From contig CAZFRO010000014.1 in NCBI GenBank assembly GCA_964521425.1, positions 1-63,242 on the forward strand: a stretch of DNA of 63,242 nt, in the 5' to 3' direction. The translations under genes were made by a program, and so were the position numbers. The notes under the pieces were generated by a model. That model made no database searches, had not been told where the DNA came from, and saw nothing but the letters and a program-made list of their open reading frames with translations. Positions 46,084 through 55,828 of the stretch are shown here, piece after piece. How positions within the stretch are numbered: position 1 is the stretch's first letter; every line of letters starts with the position of its first letter. The stretch comes from Joyebacterum sp964521425 (lineage in GTDB: Bacteria > Joyebacterota > Joyebacteria > Joyebacterales > Joyebacteraceae).

Positions 46084-48576
46084 ATGGCCGCACGGCTCAA
46101 GGAGAGGGTTACCGGACTCATAGACACTATCGAGAAGGCGCCCATGTCGATCGGGCGTTGGACTCTGATTCTGGCCGCCATCATCGCGCTCAGGCATTTC
46201 CTCGAGCAGGTGTCCGGACAGCTGGGAACGCTCCACTTCCTCTCGTACTTCGTACACTACCCGCTCGCGTACATCGCCCCCATCCTGGCCCTCACGATCC
46301 TGCTTGCGGCCATGGCAAGGGAGAGGGTAGAGCGCGTCACGAAGCTGATGCTGTTCGCGTGGCTTCTGACGCTCCTTCCTCCGCTTGTGGACCTCTTCCT
46401 GACCGGAGCCGGCCAACAGCCGGAGTTGATCGGATACCTGATTCCCAAGAACCACTCGCTCGTCGAAGCATTCATCAACCTGCTGAATCCGTTCTACAGC
46501 GGCTTCCAGGGAACGACGGCGGGGATCAGGGTCGAGGCGGCCGTCGGCTGCGTTCTGGCGGCGACCTACGTCCGGATCAAGACCGGAAAGACCGCACGCG
46601 CACTCTTGACGGCGATTCTCGTCTACCCCTTGATGTTCATCTTCTTCACGCTGCCGTCGATAACACTTGCGGTGACGCGCCTGTTTGGCTCGGAACTCGA
46701 CAATGTCTACCAGCTTTTCTTCGCCAGAGCAGATGTCTACAGAGCGTTCGCTGACGTGACCCCCTTCGCGCTGTCCGACCTGTCGAATTCACTGATCGAT
46801 CTCATTCTGATCGTTCCTCTCCTGGGCCTCTGGTACAGGATGTACTCACGCGAGGACTTCGGAGAGACGGTCGGCTCCATCGACCTCGTCACGACGGTCA
46901 GTCACGTCGCCGCAACTGCTGTCGGCATCGTCCTCGCGGCACGGCTTCTGATGGGCTCGCACGGTCTTGTGTCGGTCGCACACGCCTTCGACGTCATTGC
47001 ACTGATCGGTCTCCTCGCGGCGGCGTTCTTCACCGCGCAGGCAGCGACCGCGATGCGTCTCCTGCACAGCGGGGCCACTCAACTCCCGGGAGCCGCCGCA
47101 CCGCCCGACGACGCCACGCTTCCGGGGGCCGCGAGAGATCGTGTCTCGATGACCGGGATCATCTACGCGGTGCTGGCCCTTCTCTTCTCACTCTCCGTCA
47201 GCTACGTCGCCCTCACATATGTCGTGGCCACGCTGGCTGTCTATTTCCTGTACTTCGCTCCACCGCTCAGACTCTCAAGATACATACCCCTCGGCGGCTT
47301 CATGATGGGTGCCGTTCTGCTCTTCGCCGTAAGCCTCGGATACTCCGCCTACGCGGGCGAGCAGACGGCGCTCTGGATCCCCAGGAATATCGTCGCACTG
47401 GCTCTACTTATCCCGACGCTCGGCATGCTGTCGCGGGACATATGGCAGGCCCGAGTTCAAGAAGGAACAGCATGGAATCTGGTGGCCGCCCTGGGTGAAG
47501 GACGTGCTCGCACACTTGCCGGGATTGCCCTCCTCGTCGCGGCCCTCCTCCCCGCTCTGCTTCTCGGGATTCCCGTGCTCGCCGTCTTGGGAGTCCTCGG
47601 AGGAACTGCCGCCCTGCTTCTGATCCTGCGCGGACGTCCCGATCGCGTGCCCGCAGGTCTCGTGACCCTGGCGCTGATCCTGATGGTGGCCGGACTCATG
47701 ATGGGCGTGGCGGACTCGACGTTCGTCAGGCAGCAACTGGCATCGACGAGCTTCGCCGATGTCTCGAGACGTGGCGGGAGCTTCGAGTTCATGCAGAAGG
47801 CGGACGCCACTGAAGAACAGGGATTGGTGAACGAAGGCATCGTCCTGTTCCGTTCGGGAGATCTGGAGGGCGCTATCGAGCTCTTCAGACGGGCGATCGA
47901 GATCAATCCCGAGTACGTTCACGCCTACATAAGCCTCGGCTCGGTCCAGCTTCGCCTCGATCAGATCGATGCCGCCGAGCGCTCCTTCCGTCGGGCAATA
48001 GAGTTCGATGACCAGAACTCCCTCGCGTACCTCGGGCTCGGGCAGGCATACAAGCTGTTCGGAAGCACGGAGGAGGCGATCACATACGTCGATCGAGCGC
48101 TCGAGCTCGATCCTGAGAACGCGGAGGCGGCCTACACGCTTGCGCTCATCTACGCAGACGAGGCGGAGCACGAGAAGGAGTTCGAGGCTCTGACAAGAAC
48201 CGTGGACATCGACCCACGGAATGGACAGGCCTACTCCCGTCTGGCTGACATCTTCCTTGCGAACAGGATGTACCCGGAGGCGGTGCAGGCGCTCAATGCC
48301 GCGAAGGCCGGTCGTGTGCCTGTCGAGCATCTACACACGCGGCTCGGTGAGGCCTACTACTCGATGGGGGATCTCGAGGGGGCCGAGAGCGAGCTTCGAA
48401 GGGAGATATCGCTGAGACCGAGGACGGCGTCGCCGCGCGCCAACCTGGCTCGTCTTCTCACGGAGACGGGCAGAACTGATGAGGCCATCTCCGAGTGGAC
48501 GGTCGCCATCGATCTCACCACGGACGCACGACTCCGATCGCTCTTCGAGGCGGAACTCGCGAAGCTCACGGACTGA
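46084..48576 (+). CDS. Large polytopic membrane protein with C-terminal TPRs
   Basis: 830 residues. Residues 20-565 hold about 15 membrane segments. Around 400 the phrase 'YFAPPLRLSRYIPLGG' resembles the YSxPPxRLKR signature of UbiA prenyltransferases, but their NDxxDxxxD motif is not seen. Residues about 575-830 form seven or eight TPRs (VNEGIVLFRSGDLEGAIELF, AYISLGSVQLRLDQIDAAE, AYTLALIYADEAEHEKEFE and so on). Probably an inner-membrane complex organiser. The UbiA link is a guess from one motif. Stands alone between a promoter and a terminator. Confidence 0.8.
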   Translation: MAARLKERVTGLIDTIEKAPMSIGRWTLILAAIIALRHFLEQVSGQLGTLHFLSYFVHYPLAYIAPILALTILLAAMARERVERVTKLMLFAWLLTLLPPLVDLFLTGAGQQPELIGYLIPKNHSLVEAFINLLNPFYSGFQGTTAGIRVEAAVGCVLAATYVRIKTGKTARALLTAILVYPLMFIFFTLPSITLAVTRLFGSELDNVYQLFFARADVYRAFADVTPFALSDLSNSLIDLILIVPLLGLWYRMYSREDFGETVGSIDLVTTVSHVAATAVGIVLAARLLMGSHGLVSVAHAFDVIALIGLLAAAFFTAQAATAMRLLHSGATQLPGAAAPPDDATLPGAARDRVSMTGIIYAVLALLFSLSVSYVALTYVVATLAVYFLYFAPPLRLSRYIPLGGFMMGAVLLFAVSLGYSAYAGEQTALWIPRNIVALALLIPTLGMLSRDIWQARVQEGTAWNLVAALGEGRARTLAGIALLVAALLPALLLGIPVLAVLGVLGGTAALLLILRGRPDRVPAGLVTLALILMVAGLMMGVADSTFVRQQLASTSFADVSRRGGSFEFMQKADATEEQGLVNEGIVLFRSGDLEGAIELFRRAIEINPEYVHAYISLGSVQLRLDQIDAAERSFRRAIEFDDQNSLAYLGLGQAYKLFGSTEEAITYVDRALELDPENAEAAYTLALIYADEAEHEKEFEALTRTVDIDPRNGQAYSRLADIFLANRMYPEAVQALNAAKAGRVPVEHLHTRLGEAYYSMGDLEGAESELRREISLRPRTASPRANLARLLTETGRTDEAISEWTVAIDLTTDARLRSLFEAELAKLTD

Positions 48577-48637
48577 GTAAGATCGACGGCGGCTCCGGGC
48601 ACGGCGCTCCGCACCCTGCCCGGCGCATACAAACAAC

Positions 48638-48663
48638 GACCGGGGGCCACATGGCCCCCGGTC
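48638..48663. terminator. Bidirectional terminator between convergent genes
   Basis: Perfect 11-bp stem GACCGGGGGCC/GGCCCCCGGTC with a 4-nt loop, between the TPR gene (+) and the M14 peptidase gene (-). T-rich GTTGTTTG follows on the minus strand. Confidence 0.75.
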
Positions 48664-48704
48664 TTGCGTTCAGTTCATGGGTCTACACAGAGCTTGCTAT
48701 GACG

Positions 48705-51032
48705 CTACTTGAGAAGAACCACCTTCGAGACCGCCAGGTTTCCGCCTGCCTCGATCTTCACGAAGTAGATGCCCGCGGCCGTCTCGCGACCGGCATCATC
48801 GGAACCATCCCACCTGACGTCGTGTTCACCCGCCTCGCGCTCCTGATCAGCGAGCAGCGTGCGCACGACTCGTCCGGCGGCATCATAGACCACGACGCTC
48901 ACGGCCCCGGCGGCCGGGAGCTGGAATCTCACGGTTGTCTTCGGATTGAACGGATTCGGATAGTTGGAGACGGAGAGTGGCAGCACGGCGACATCGTCCA
49001 CGCCCGTATCCGGCATATCACTTGAGATCGTGACATCGTCAACGTACCAGCCATCACGGGTGATGTACCCGTCCGAATCGAGCCTGAATCGTACCTTGAA
49101 ACCGCTCGTGCCTATGTAGCTCGCGAGATCGATCTGGACCTCGGTCCAGTCACCAAGATAGCCGTCGTACGATGCGACCTGGCTCCAGCTCGATCCTCCG
49201 TCCGTACTCACGTCAACGTAGCAGTAGTCGTATCCGGATTCGGTATCGTACCTGTGCCAGAACGACAGAAGACCGGTCGTCGCATCGGACAGATCCACGG
49301 AGCTTTGAAGCGCAATGATCGTGTTGTCGTTGTCGCCGTAGTTCCCGCCAGGGCTATCGGTCATCGATGTCGATGGGCTGTACGACTCGCTCGTTGTTGT
49401 TGCCCAGGCCCCCGTCCACGCCGCGAGACCCGATTCAAAGTCGTCGAAGAATGTCGGGGTGGCGAGAACGAAATTCTCGCTCGAGGTCGCACCGTCGGAC
49501 ACGGCAACGTCATCGGTCGTGGCAGACGTGTAGCCTGACTTGGTCGCCTTCATGTCGTAGGTTCCGACCGGAATGTAGTTGATCTCATAGTAGCCGGTCA
49601 CGGCGGCGCTCACGGCTGAGTAACCCACTATGTCGGTTAGCTCAACGGTCGCACCACCGAGCGGACTCATAGTCTCGTCGTAGACGTAGCCCGCGATCGT
49701 TCCACGGGGCGGCGGCTCAAGCTCGAAGTTGACGATCACGAACGTGTCGAGGCTTGCCGTAACGTTGTAGACCGTCTGTGTCGGATACTCGGCTGACGTG
49801 CAAACGACCGTATAGGTCCCCGACTCAACCATGCGATGGTAGTCGCCGACGGCCGGGTCCGTGTAGACGTCCTTGCCGATCTCGGGAATGCTGATGGTCG
49901 CGTAGATCGGATCCCCGGTGTCGCCGTCGGTCACGAGGCCGCGAATGCCGCGCCCCGACATGCGAGCCTGGTAGAGCATTGCATCTCGGTTGTCGTTGAA
50001 GATCGGTGTTATCTGCGACGCGGGCGGGTCCTTGGTCGACGACACCTCGATGGTCGTGTCTATCTCGCCACGCACGTCGTAACACCAGTCCTGGCAGCTT
50101 CCCTTGACAATGTACCAGTCGGCGCCGTTGATGACGGGGTAGCCACTGTACGAGGAGTACCCGTTTGAGATAGTGATGATCATGGGTTCGTCCGGCGTCG
50201 GAGCGTACGTGTAGTCCCAGAGGTAGTTCACGTAGACGGCGCCCGAGTGGAAGGTGAGAGACGTCACGGGGTTCATACCCACATTGAAGTCCCTGAGCGC
50301 CCTCGACTCAGCCCCACTCCAGCACGTACCCGCGTTCGAGCCGTCCGGGCTGTAGTAGTCGCGGTTCAGATCGATACCGTCGGCGTTGTAGCGAGAACCG
50401 TTCTCGTAGCCGTCGGGATTGAGCATCGGGATTATCCATATCTCGCGCTCGTCGACGATCCACGTGATGTTCGGGTCGACGCCGTAGTTCTCCAGAAGGT
50501 GCTCGATCATGTAGTAGCAGACCTCGGCGCTGATCGTCTCGTCCCCATGGTGCGCGCCTATCCACTGAACCTCAGGCTCGAACTCCTCAACACCGGGGTT
50601 GTCCGTGATCTTCATCGCCCAGAGCTCGCGGCCCTGGACGCTCTGCCCGATCGTGACGAGTTCGGTGATGGCCGGATAGCTTGCCGCCCACGCGGCCATG
50701 TCTGCCGTCAGTTCCGCGTAGCTATGGTACTCACCGCGATCAGCCAACCGCAGGGAGTGCACGTCAGCGACCATGTTCTCGATGGCGACGACGGGGCGAT
50801 AGCCGTTCGCCCAGAGGATCTCTATCTCCCCTGGAATCGCCGCAATCTGGGCCAATCCGTCCCGTACGGACATGATGTCCATACCAAGATCGTTCAGACG
50901 ATGGATGTCTTCCCTGGAGAGGATCTCCACCTCCACCATTGCCGCATCGTCCCGCGGGTACGCGGACGACACGACCGGGAAGGTCAGGGAGACGAGGAGC
51001 AGAGCTGCAAGCACAAGATGCCACATCCGCAT
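48705..51032 (-). CDS. Secreted M14 carboxypeptidase with C-terminal sorting domain
   Basis: 775 residues. Signal peptide 1-24. Catalytic M14 domain about 100-370: zinc His162 and Glu165 (GAHHGDET), His262 (LTFHSGA), Arg224 (DLNRDYY), catalytic Glu329 (DTTIEVSS), all present. Two carboxypeptidase-regulatory beta-sandwiches follow (about 361-445 and 448-530), then a MAM-like jellyroll (FDDFESGLAAWTGAWA). The final about 85 residues start YPNPFNP and end in VVLLK, a T9SS-like/FlgD-Ig sorting tail. Predicted to be exported and surface-bound or released. Lies 91 nt after the selenoprotein candidate in the same orientation. SD AAGGAG before the ATG. Confidence 0.92.
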   Translation of the reverse strand: MRMWHLVLAALLLVSLTFPVVSSAYPRDDAAMVEVEILSREDIHRLNDLGMDIMSVRDGLAQIAAIPGEIEILWANGYRPVVAIENMVADVHSLRLADRGEYHSYAELTADMAAWAASYPAITELVTIGQSVQGRELWAMKITDNPGVEEFEPEVQWIGAHHGDETISAEVCYYMIEHLLENYGVDPNITWIVDEREIWIIPMLNPDGYENGSRYNADGIDLNRDYYSPDGSNAGTCWSGAESRALRDFNVGMNPVTSLTFHSGAVYVNYLWDYTYAPTPDEPMIITISNGYSSYSGYPVINGADWYIVKGSCQDWCYDVRGEIDTTIEVSSTKDPPASQITPIFNDNRDAMLYQARMSGRGIRGLVTDGDTGDPIYATISIPEIGKDVYTDPAVGDYHRMVESGTYTVVCTSAEYPTQTVYNVTASLDTFVIVNFELEPPPRGTIAGYVYDETMSPLGGATVELTDIVGYSAVSAAVTGYYEINYIPVGTYDMKATKSGYTSATTDDVAVSDGATSSENFVLATPTFFDDFESGLAAWTGAWATTTSESYSPSTSMTDSPGGNYGDNDNTIIALQSSVDLSDATTGLLSFWHRYDTESGYDYCYVDVSTDGGSSWSQVASYDGYLGDWTEVQIDLASYIGTSGFKVRFRLDSDGYITRDGWYVDDVTISSDMPDTGVDDVAVLPLSVSNYPNPFNPKTTVRFQLPAAGAVSVVVYDAAGRVVRTLLADQEREAGEHDVRWDGSDDAGRETAAGIYFVKIEAGGNLAVSKVVLLK

Positions 51033-51070
51033 TCGGAACTCCTTCCAGGAAAGACCCGTGTGATGCAGGC

Positions 51071-51092
51071 GGCCGGCGGAATCCCGCCGGCC
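51071..51092 (-). other. Intercistronic 9-bp hairpin
   Basis: GGCCGGCGG/CCGCCGGCC with a 4-nt loop between the selenoprotein-candidate stop and the M14 start. No T-run, so probably an mRNA-processing or attenuation hairpin rather than a full terminator. Confidence 0.45.
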
Positions 51093-51123
51093 ACCCAGTC
51101 ATCACGAAACAACATCAAGCGCT

Positions 51124-53139
51124 CTACTTAAGGAGCGCCATCTTCTTCTCTGCTGTCTCATCGCCGGCCGTCAGCTTCGCAAAATAGACGCCGGAGGCGA
51201 GACTTCTACCGTTGTTGTCCCTGCCGTCCCAGACGACAGAGTGCGGCCCTGCGGTCAGCTCATCATTCACGAGCGTGCGCACGAGCCTTCCGCTCACGTT
51301 GTAGACATGAAGCTCAACGGCGCCTGCATTGTCGGGCACGCTGAACTGGATGCTCGTGATCGGGTTGAACGGGTTAGGTGTGTTCTGGCTGAGCACGAGC
51401 TTCGTCAACTCGGGCGCGCCGTCGTCCGGCACACCGGTCTCGTCGAAGTCGAACCACGCCATGATCCGATCGATCAACACACGGTTGTTGTTTGGCGGAG
51501 TGGCCACCGACTTCACGCACTCAAACGGGAATGCAAGGAAGACCACCTTGTGACCGTCCTCCGATATCTTGACAGCCTTGTCCCCGCTGTTCGCCGTGAA
51601 GATGACATCGTCACCCGACATCGGCACCACACTGTCGCTCTCGGTGAGAGGGAACGGACCACCGAGAAGACCGAGTGCCATACCGTCGGACACCATGTCG
51701 TCTGTGACACCGTTCATGATGAACCCTGACGTGTCGTTGGTCCACGAGCTGATGTGGAGGTAATCGGTTATGAACGAGTTGGAGGTACGACTCGACAGGT
51801 AGTTCATGCTCGCGAGGCAGAGATTTCCACCCGCGTCGAGATAGTCCGCCATCGCCTGCTCGTCACCCGCGACTATCGTCGTCGCGGCCCTGCTGGCGGT
51901 GGTCCAGAACGTCGCGTAGAACGACTTGAGGAACGTCGCACTCGGCCGCCCCTGCGTGTTGCAGTCCCACGTGTACGGCGGGTAGCCCGTATCCGTGAGG
52001 GCCTCCTGGAAGTACGTCTCGTAATACATCGGACCATCATCATCGACGAGCAGAACCGATGTCAGATCACAGAAGGCGATGAACTCCGACTCCTTCGTGA
52101 ACCCGGCGGTGCTGCTCTCCACAGTCACGTTCAACGTTCCGATGTCCTGGAGCGTACCGTTGTAGTCCGTGATGTGGACGTAGAGCGTCTCGGTGCCTCC
52201 GACAGGAACGAAGAACGAATGCGGCCCCATGTAGCAGGTGCCGTCCGGCGAGCAGTACTGGCCGATCCAGTTGTAGGGATCACCCGGGAAATCCGTGGTG
52301 AAGTCCACGTTCAGATCGTCATCGGCCGTGCCGGTGTTCTGCAGGAGGAGCGTGTAGACAGCGTCGCCCCAGTAGTCGATCTCGTGCGCGTACGTGTCGA
52401 CCACCATCTCGAACATGTACGGGTCCGGCATGAGTGTCGATTGAACGATCTGCTGAGGAGATGTGTCCTCGATGAAGACGATGATGTGCATATTGAGCGG
52501 GTTGTTCGTCGAGTTCGTGACGCCACTGAAGTACTTCGTAAACTCGACATAGTCTCCGCTGTTGACCAGCGTTGTCACCGTCTCGGCCGGCAGCATGTCG
52601 CGAACCGTGTACGGGTACGATGCGTTGACGTCCTCGTAGATCACGAACTGCGCCCTGAGAGTTCCAAGACCGACCGTATCGGTTGCCTCGAACCTGGCGG
52701 TCACCCAGCCACCGACCGTTCCACGAGCGCCTTCGTCCGCAATTGAACCTGTGCACTCAATCTCGATCGGACTCGACACGGCGAGTCTGTCATCGACGAT
52801 GTCACGGTAGGTGGAGATGACGCCACCACCTGCGCCAATGACCTCGTCCACAGCATCGAACTCGCAATGCGGGATTCCGCCAACGCCGTAGTAGCTGGCG
52901 CGGGCAGCTGTCTCACCTGTCTCATAAACATCGCTGACGTGATAGTAGAGCACGACCAAGTCGTCTGTGCCCTTTTCTGCCTGGAGATCAACGAGCGCCT
53001 CACGGGCGTCCGGGCAGTAGCCTCACCAGGTAGCTCCAAACAGCTCCGCCAGCACGGTCCTGTCGGACGCGAGCGCGGAAAGCGCTGAGATCACAAGAAC
53101 CACTGCTACCAAACCAACGATCACCGATCGCCTTGCCAT
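51124..53139 (-). CDS. Candidate secreted selenoprotein: Omp28-like thioredoxin-fold protein with UxxC and sorting tail
   Basis: 671 residues if the in-frame TGA at 53025-53023 is read as selenocysteine. ATG 53139 has AAGGAG 7 nt upstream. Signal peptide to about residue 24 (ALA|SD). Residues 28-45 read 'RTVLAELFGATW-U-GYCPDAREAL'; the neighbouring Omp28-like lipoprotein has 'VLVEFITQFA-C-TNCPYGEEAL', with Cys at the TGA position. A cis-Pro-like GGIPH follows near residue 88. Other parts: beta-sandwich, a glutamine-amidotransferase-like domain (about 360-565, LLVDDDGPMYYETY), and a sorting tail (TPNPFNP...KKMALLK) from about 586. Calling the gene from a downstream GTG (52959) loses the signal peptide and active site. 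Alternatives: point mutation or error. Many genes here end in TGA, so the code is standard. Confidence 0.8.
52992..53012 (-). promoter_or_regulatory. Candidate bacterial SECIS hairpin (Omp28-like gene)
   Basis: Starts 11 nt after the TGA: stem CGGACGCC/GGCGCTCG (upper 4 G-C/C-G pairs intact; one A-C mismatch and one G-U lower), 5-nt loop CGTGA at 19-23 nt after the TGA. The apical-loop distance matches the E. coli fdhF SECIS (about 19-22 nt). Confidence 0.55.
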
Positions 53140-53264
53140 ATTTGTACTCCTTCCGCGGCGATACCGCTGCAAATGCAAGGATCCTCCCGCCGAGCGTTGG
53201 GGCGACAGTGTTCCTGCTCCCTGTCTCCTTCAATCATCCACAATGCTTCGTTCCACACCTCGTT

Positions 53265-54338
53265 CTATCGTGCTTCCAGTCTCGCCGACTGGACTATCTC
53301 CATGGTGTCATCGTTCTGGACGAATGCCATCGCGTCCAGGTTTGCCGGATTCCAGCCTCCGTCGATCGTCACGTCATAGACGACCTCGGTGGAATCCCCG
53401 ACTGCGGTCAGCGTGAGCACCTCGTCGTCGAGGAGATCGCGCGCGACGTACGGGAAGAGATCGTGCGCGAAGCTGACGTCATCCTCCAGTACAACCGTCC
53501 TCAGAACGTAGGTACCGGCGGGAAGGGCATCCATCACCTTCACCTTGGCCGTGAGGCTCGCCCGCGCTCCACTCAGATCCCCCGTCAGCTCGAGCGTGAG
53601 CGGTGAGTCCTGGGCCAGCCTGAGCTCGATCTCAAACTCGTAGTCCGCCTGGGCCGTAGGAACCGAAGGTGAACCCTCAACGATCCTCCCGCCATCGAAG
53701 ACAGCGATCGGATAGGCGCCCGCCTGCCCGGGAAACTCCGGGTTATCCGTGTACCAGTCGATCCTCGCGATCGTCTCATCCGTTCCCACCGGCGTGAGAT
53801 CGTGATAGGCAACGACGCAGAGCCTGTCGGCCCCATACTGGTCCATCAGGTTGTGAAGCGCCTCCTCCCCGTACGGGCAGTTGGTGCAGGCGAACTGCGT
53901 TATGAACTCAACGAGTACGTTTCTGTCTACCAGACCACCGGCGGTCCCGACCGTGAACGAGCAGGTGTCGGGTGGGCTCTCGTCGCCCTCGTTATCGATA
54001 GCGACAACGATGAAGACGTGGTCGCCCTCGACAACATCCTCGACCGTGTGCGCGCCGTCCGATGTGGCTCCTGTCACCGTGTCGTCGTAGCTCCACTCAA
54101 ACTCTGCTATGGTCCCGTCGTAGTCGCCGCCTGTCCATTCAAACGTCACATCGTCTCCGGCCACTACCTCTCCACCGGACGGGCAGCTCGTGATCGTCAC
54201 CCAAGGCAGCAGATTGATCTCGATAGGATCGGCGAACCAGTCGCATCCTCCCTGAGCCGCTATCCAGACGGTGATGAGGACGATCATCGACGCGAGTCGG
54301 CGCGTTCGCCGCCCGAGTCGGGAGTTCATGTTCAACAC
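53265..54338 (-). CDS. Omp28-like lipoprotein with thioredoxin-type CxxC
   Basis: 357 residues from the GTG at 54338 (GGAGG 7 nt upstream). Lipobox AQGGC near residue 32. Residues about 45-130 form an Ig/PKD-like domain (CPSGGEVVAGDDVTFEWTGG). Residues about 135-350 are Omp28-like: NVLVEFITQFACTNCPYGEE, ADRLCVVAYHDLTPVG, cis-Pro near 'GAYPIAVFDGG'. It is likely an envelope thiol-disulphide protein. It lies 125 nt upstream of the selenoprotein candidate and is its Cys-containing relative. Partner and substrate unknown. Confidence 0.85.
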   Translation of the reverse strand: MLNMNSRLGRRTRRLASMIVLITVWIAAQGGCDWFADPIEINLLPWVTITSCPSGGEVVAGDDVTFEWTGGDYDGTIAEFEWSYDDTVTGATSDGAHTVEDVVEGDHVFIVVAIDNEGDESPPDTCSFTVGTAGGLVDRNVLVEFITQFACTNCPYGEEALHNLMDQYGADRLCVVAYHDLTPVGTDETIARIDWYTDNPEFPGQAGAYPIAVFDGGRIVEGSPSVPTAQADYEFEIELRLAQDSPLTLELTGDLSGARASLTAKVKVMDALPAGTYVLRTVVLEDDVSFAHDLFPYVARDLLDDEVLTLTAVGDSTEVVYDVTIDGGWNPANLDAMAFVQNDDTMEIVQSARLEAR

Positions 54339-54349
54339 TCGCCGTCCTC

Positions 54350-55828
54350 CTAGAAGAATGCGCTGAGCCTGATACGCGCGCCTTCAAACTCGGGTTCCAC
54401 GTAGCAGACACCGCCACTGCACTTGAGACCGCCGCGCTCGCTTCCCACGCTGACGGAGACCTCGAAATCGTTAGCGAGGAGCTTCTTCACCTCAGTCATC
54501 ATCCAGATGCTTCGCTCCTCGGTCGTGTCGTTGCTGGTCTCAATCACGGTCGCGAAGGTCAGACCGTGGCTCGGGTAGACTGTCGTCGAGAAGAGATAGT
54601 CCTCGTGCTTGTCCCCCGTAAGCTCCTCTGTCTGCTGCGCCTGGAACTGGAACTCGATGTCCCGTCCTGATTCCGGCGACAGAATGAACTCCGTTCCAAC
54701 CGTAAGGTGCTCGATGAACTTGCCCAGTTCGTACTCCCTCGACCAGGCCCCCGCGAGTGAGGCGCTGCTTCCGCCCTCAAACCAGTGATCGGCCTGTGAG
54801 AAGACCTCCCAATGCAGAAGCTCGGCCTCATGATTCCGTGCCTCGGAGGCGCCCCCCATGAGCATCGAGTGATGTCCAAACGGGATGCTGCCCTCAACAA
54901 GAAACCCTCGCTCGTCATCGAGGTCGGGTTCATAGGTCGTACGGTTCATGAGTGTCCAGAGATGGTCCCGCACGCACGTCGGTGGGCTGACAAGGTAATG
55001 ATAGAAGTTCTCGAAGTCCTTGAACTCACCGAAGAGCGTTACCCAAGGAAGCGCGACTGTGCTTGCCACGTAGGTGGCGTGACCCTGAGATGCTTGTTCG
55101 CCTGTATCCGTATCCTCCACGTACCTGCCGGTGTACTCAGCCATGAGCGTGACCGGCCCCATCCACGACTCAAGCTCCGCACCCAGGAGCACATCTTCCG
55201 ATCTGGCGATGGTGCCCGGAACGAGAGGATCTGTGTCCTCGTCAGCTGCCACGCGCTCGACCGCGCTTCCGGCCAGATTCAGCCAACCGGCAAGGCTCTG
55301 CTCAGCGCGGATCGCGCGAACCTCATGACGACGGTAGCGCGTTCCGAAGAGAGCCTCGTCAGTCGCCCCTGCGAGCGCCGTGAGATGCACGCCCCCAGTG
55401 GTGTACTCCGCCAGAAGACCGTCAAGAGCGGCATTGTGCTCCAGATCGATGTCCTCAAAACTGCGAAGCGACAGACCCCGCCCGAACGTCGAGAAGAAAT
55501 GCCCGACCCTCAAGTGCAGGTCGTTCTGCTCAAGTTCGGCGAAGCGATGTCTGATCTCCGCGAGCGGCAGATCGACACCGGACGGGTTGTATGTGGGGTC
55601 CGAGAGCTGGTAGGCGCGATAGACCACGCCGACCGTCAAGGGACCGATGCCCGCATCCAGCGCCAGCCTTGCGTCGAAGGCTGATGCGCCAAGGCCCGTA
55701 TTATAGAGATACTCACTCGTGACGACGACGCCGGTCCACACATCGCTGTCCGCGCGCGCGGATATCACCGGAGACAGAAGAAGCCCGATGACGACGACCG
55801 TCGCCCAGGAGCGCACGTTTCTACTCAC
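54350..55828 (-). CDS. Outer-membrane beta-barrel, probably DUF6029-type
   Basis: 492 residues, GTG start overlapping the TlpA stop by 8 nt and behind GGAGAGG. Signal peptide ending about residue 26 (SARA|DS). Repeated amphipathic beta strands end in a terminal aromatic (...RLSAFF), typical of outer-membrane barrels. The stretch HFFSTFGRGLSLRSFEDIDL resembles, from memory, the Bacteroidetes DUF6029 family. Probably forms an outer-membrane channel working with the TlpA and Omp28-like partners. No function is assigned. Confidence 0.78.
   Translation of the reverse strand: MSRNVRSWATVVVIGLLLSPVISARADSDVWTGVVVTSEYLYNTGLGASAFDARLALDAGIGPLTVGVVYRAYQLSDPTYNPSGVDLPLAEIRHRFAELEQNDLHLRVGHFFSTFGRGLSLRSFEDIDLEHNAALDGLLAEYTTGGVHLTALAGATDEALFGTRYRRHEVRAIRAEQSLAGWLNLAGSAVERVAADEDTDPLVPGTIARSEDVLLGAELESWMGPVTLMAEYTGRYVEDTDTGEQASQGHATYVASTVALPWVTLFGEFKDFENFYHYLVSPPTCVRDHLWTLMNRTTYEPDLDDERGFLVEGSIPFGHHSMLMGGASEARNHEAELLHWEVFSQADHWFEGGSSASLAGAWSREYELGKFIEHLTVGTEFILSPESGRDIEFQFQAQQTEELTGDKHEDYLFSTTVYPSHGLTFATVIETSNDTTEERSIWMMTEVKKLLANDFEVSVSVGSERGGLKCSGGVCYVEPEFEGARIRLSAFF

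Noticed and set aside
51124..53139. TGA read as Trp or Gly under a variant genetic code
   Set aside because: Many intact genes in the window end in TGA with the next gene overlapping (for example 36384-36386 and the stop at 48576), so TGA is a normal stop; the position also matches Cys, not Trp or Gly, in the paralog.
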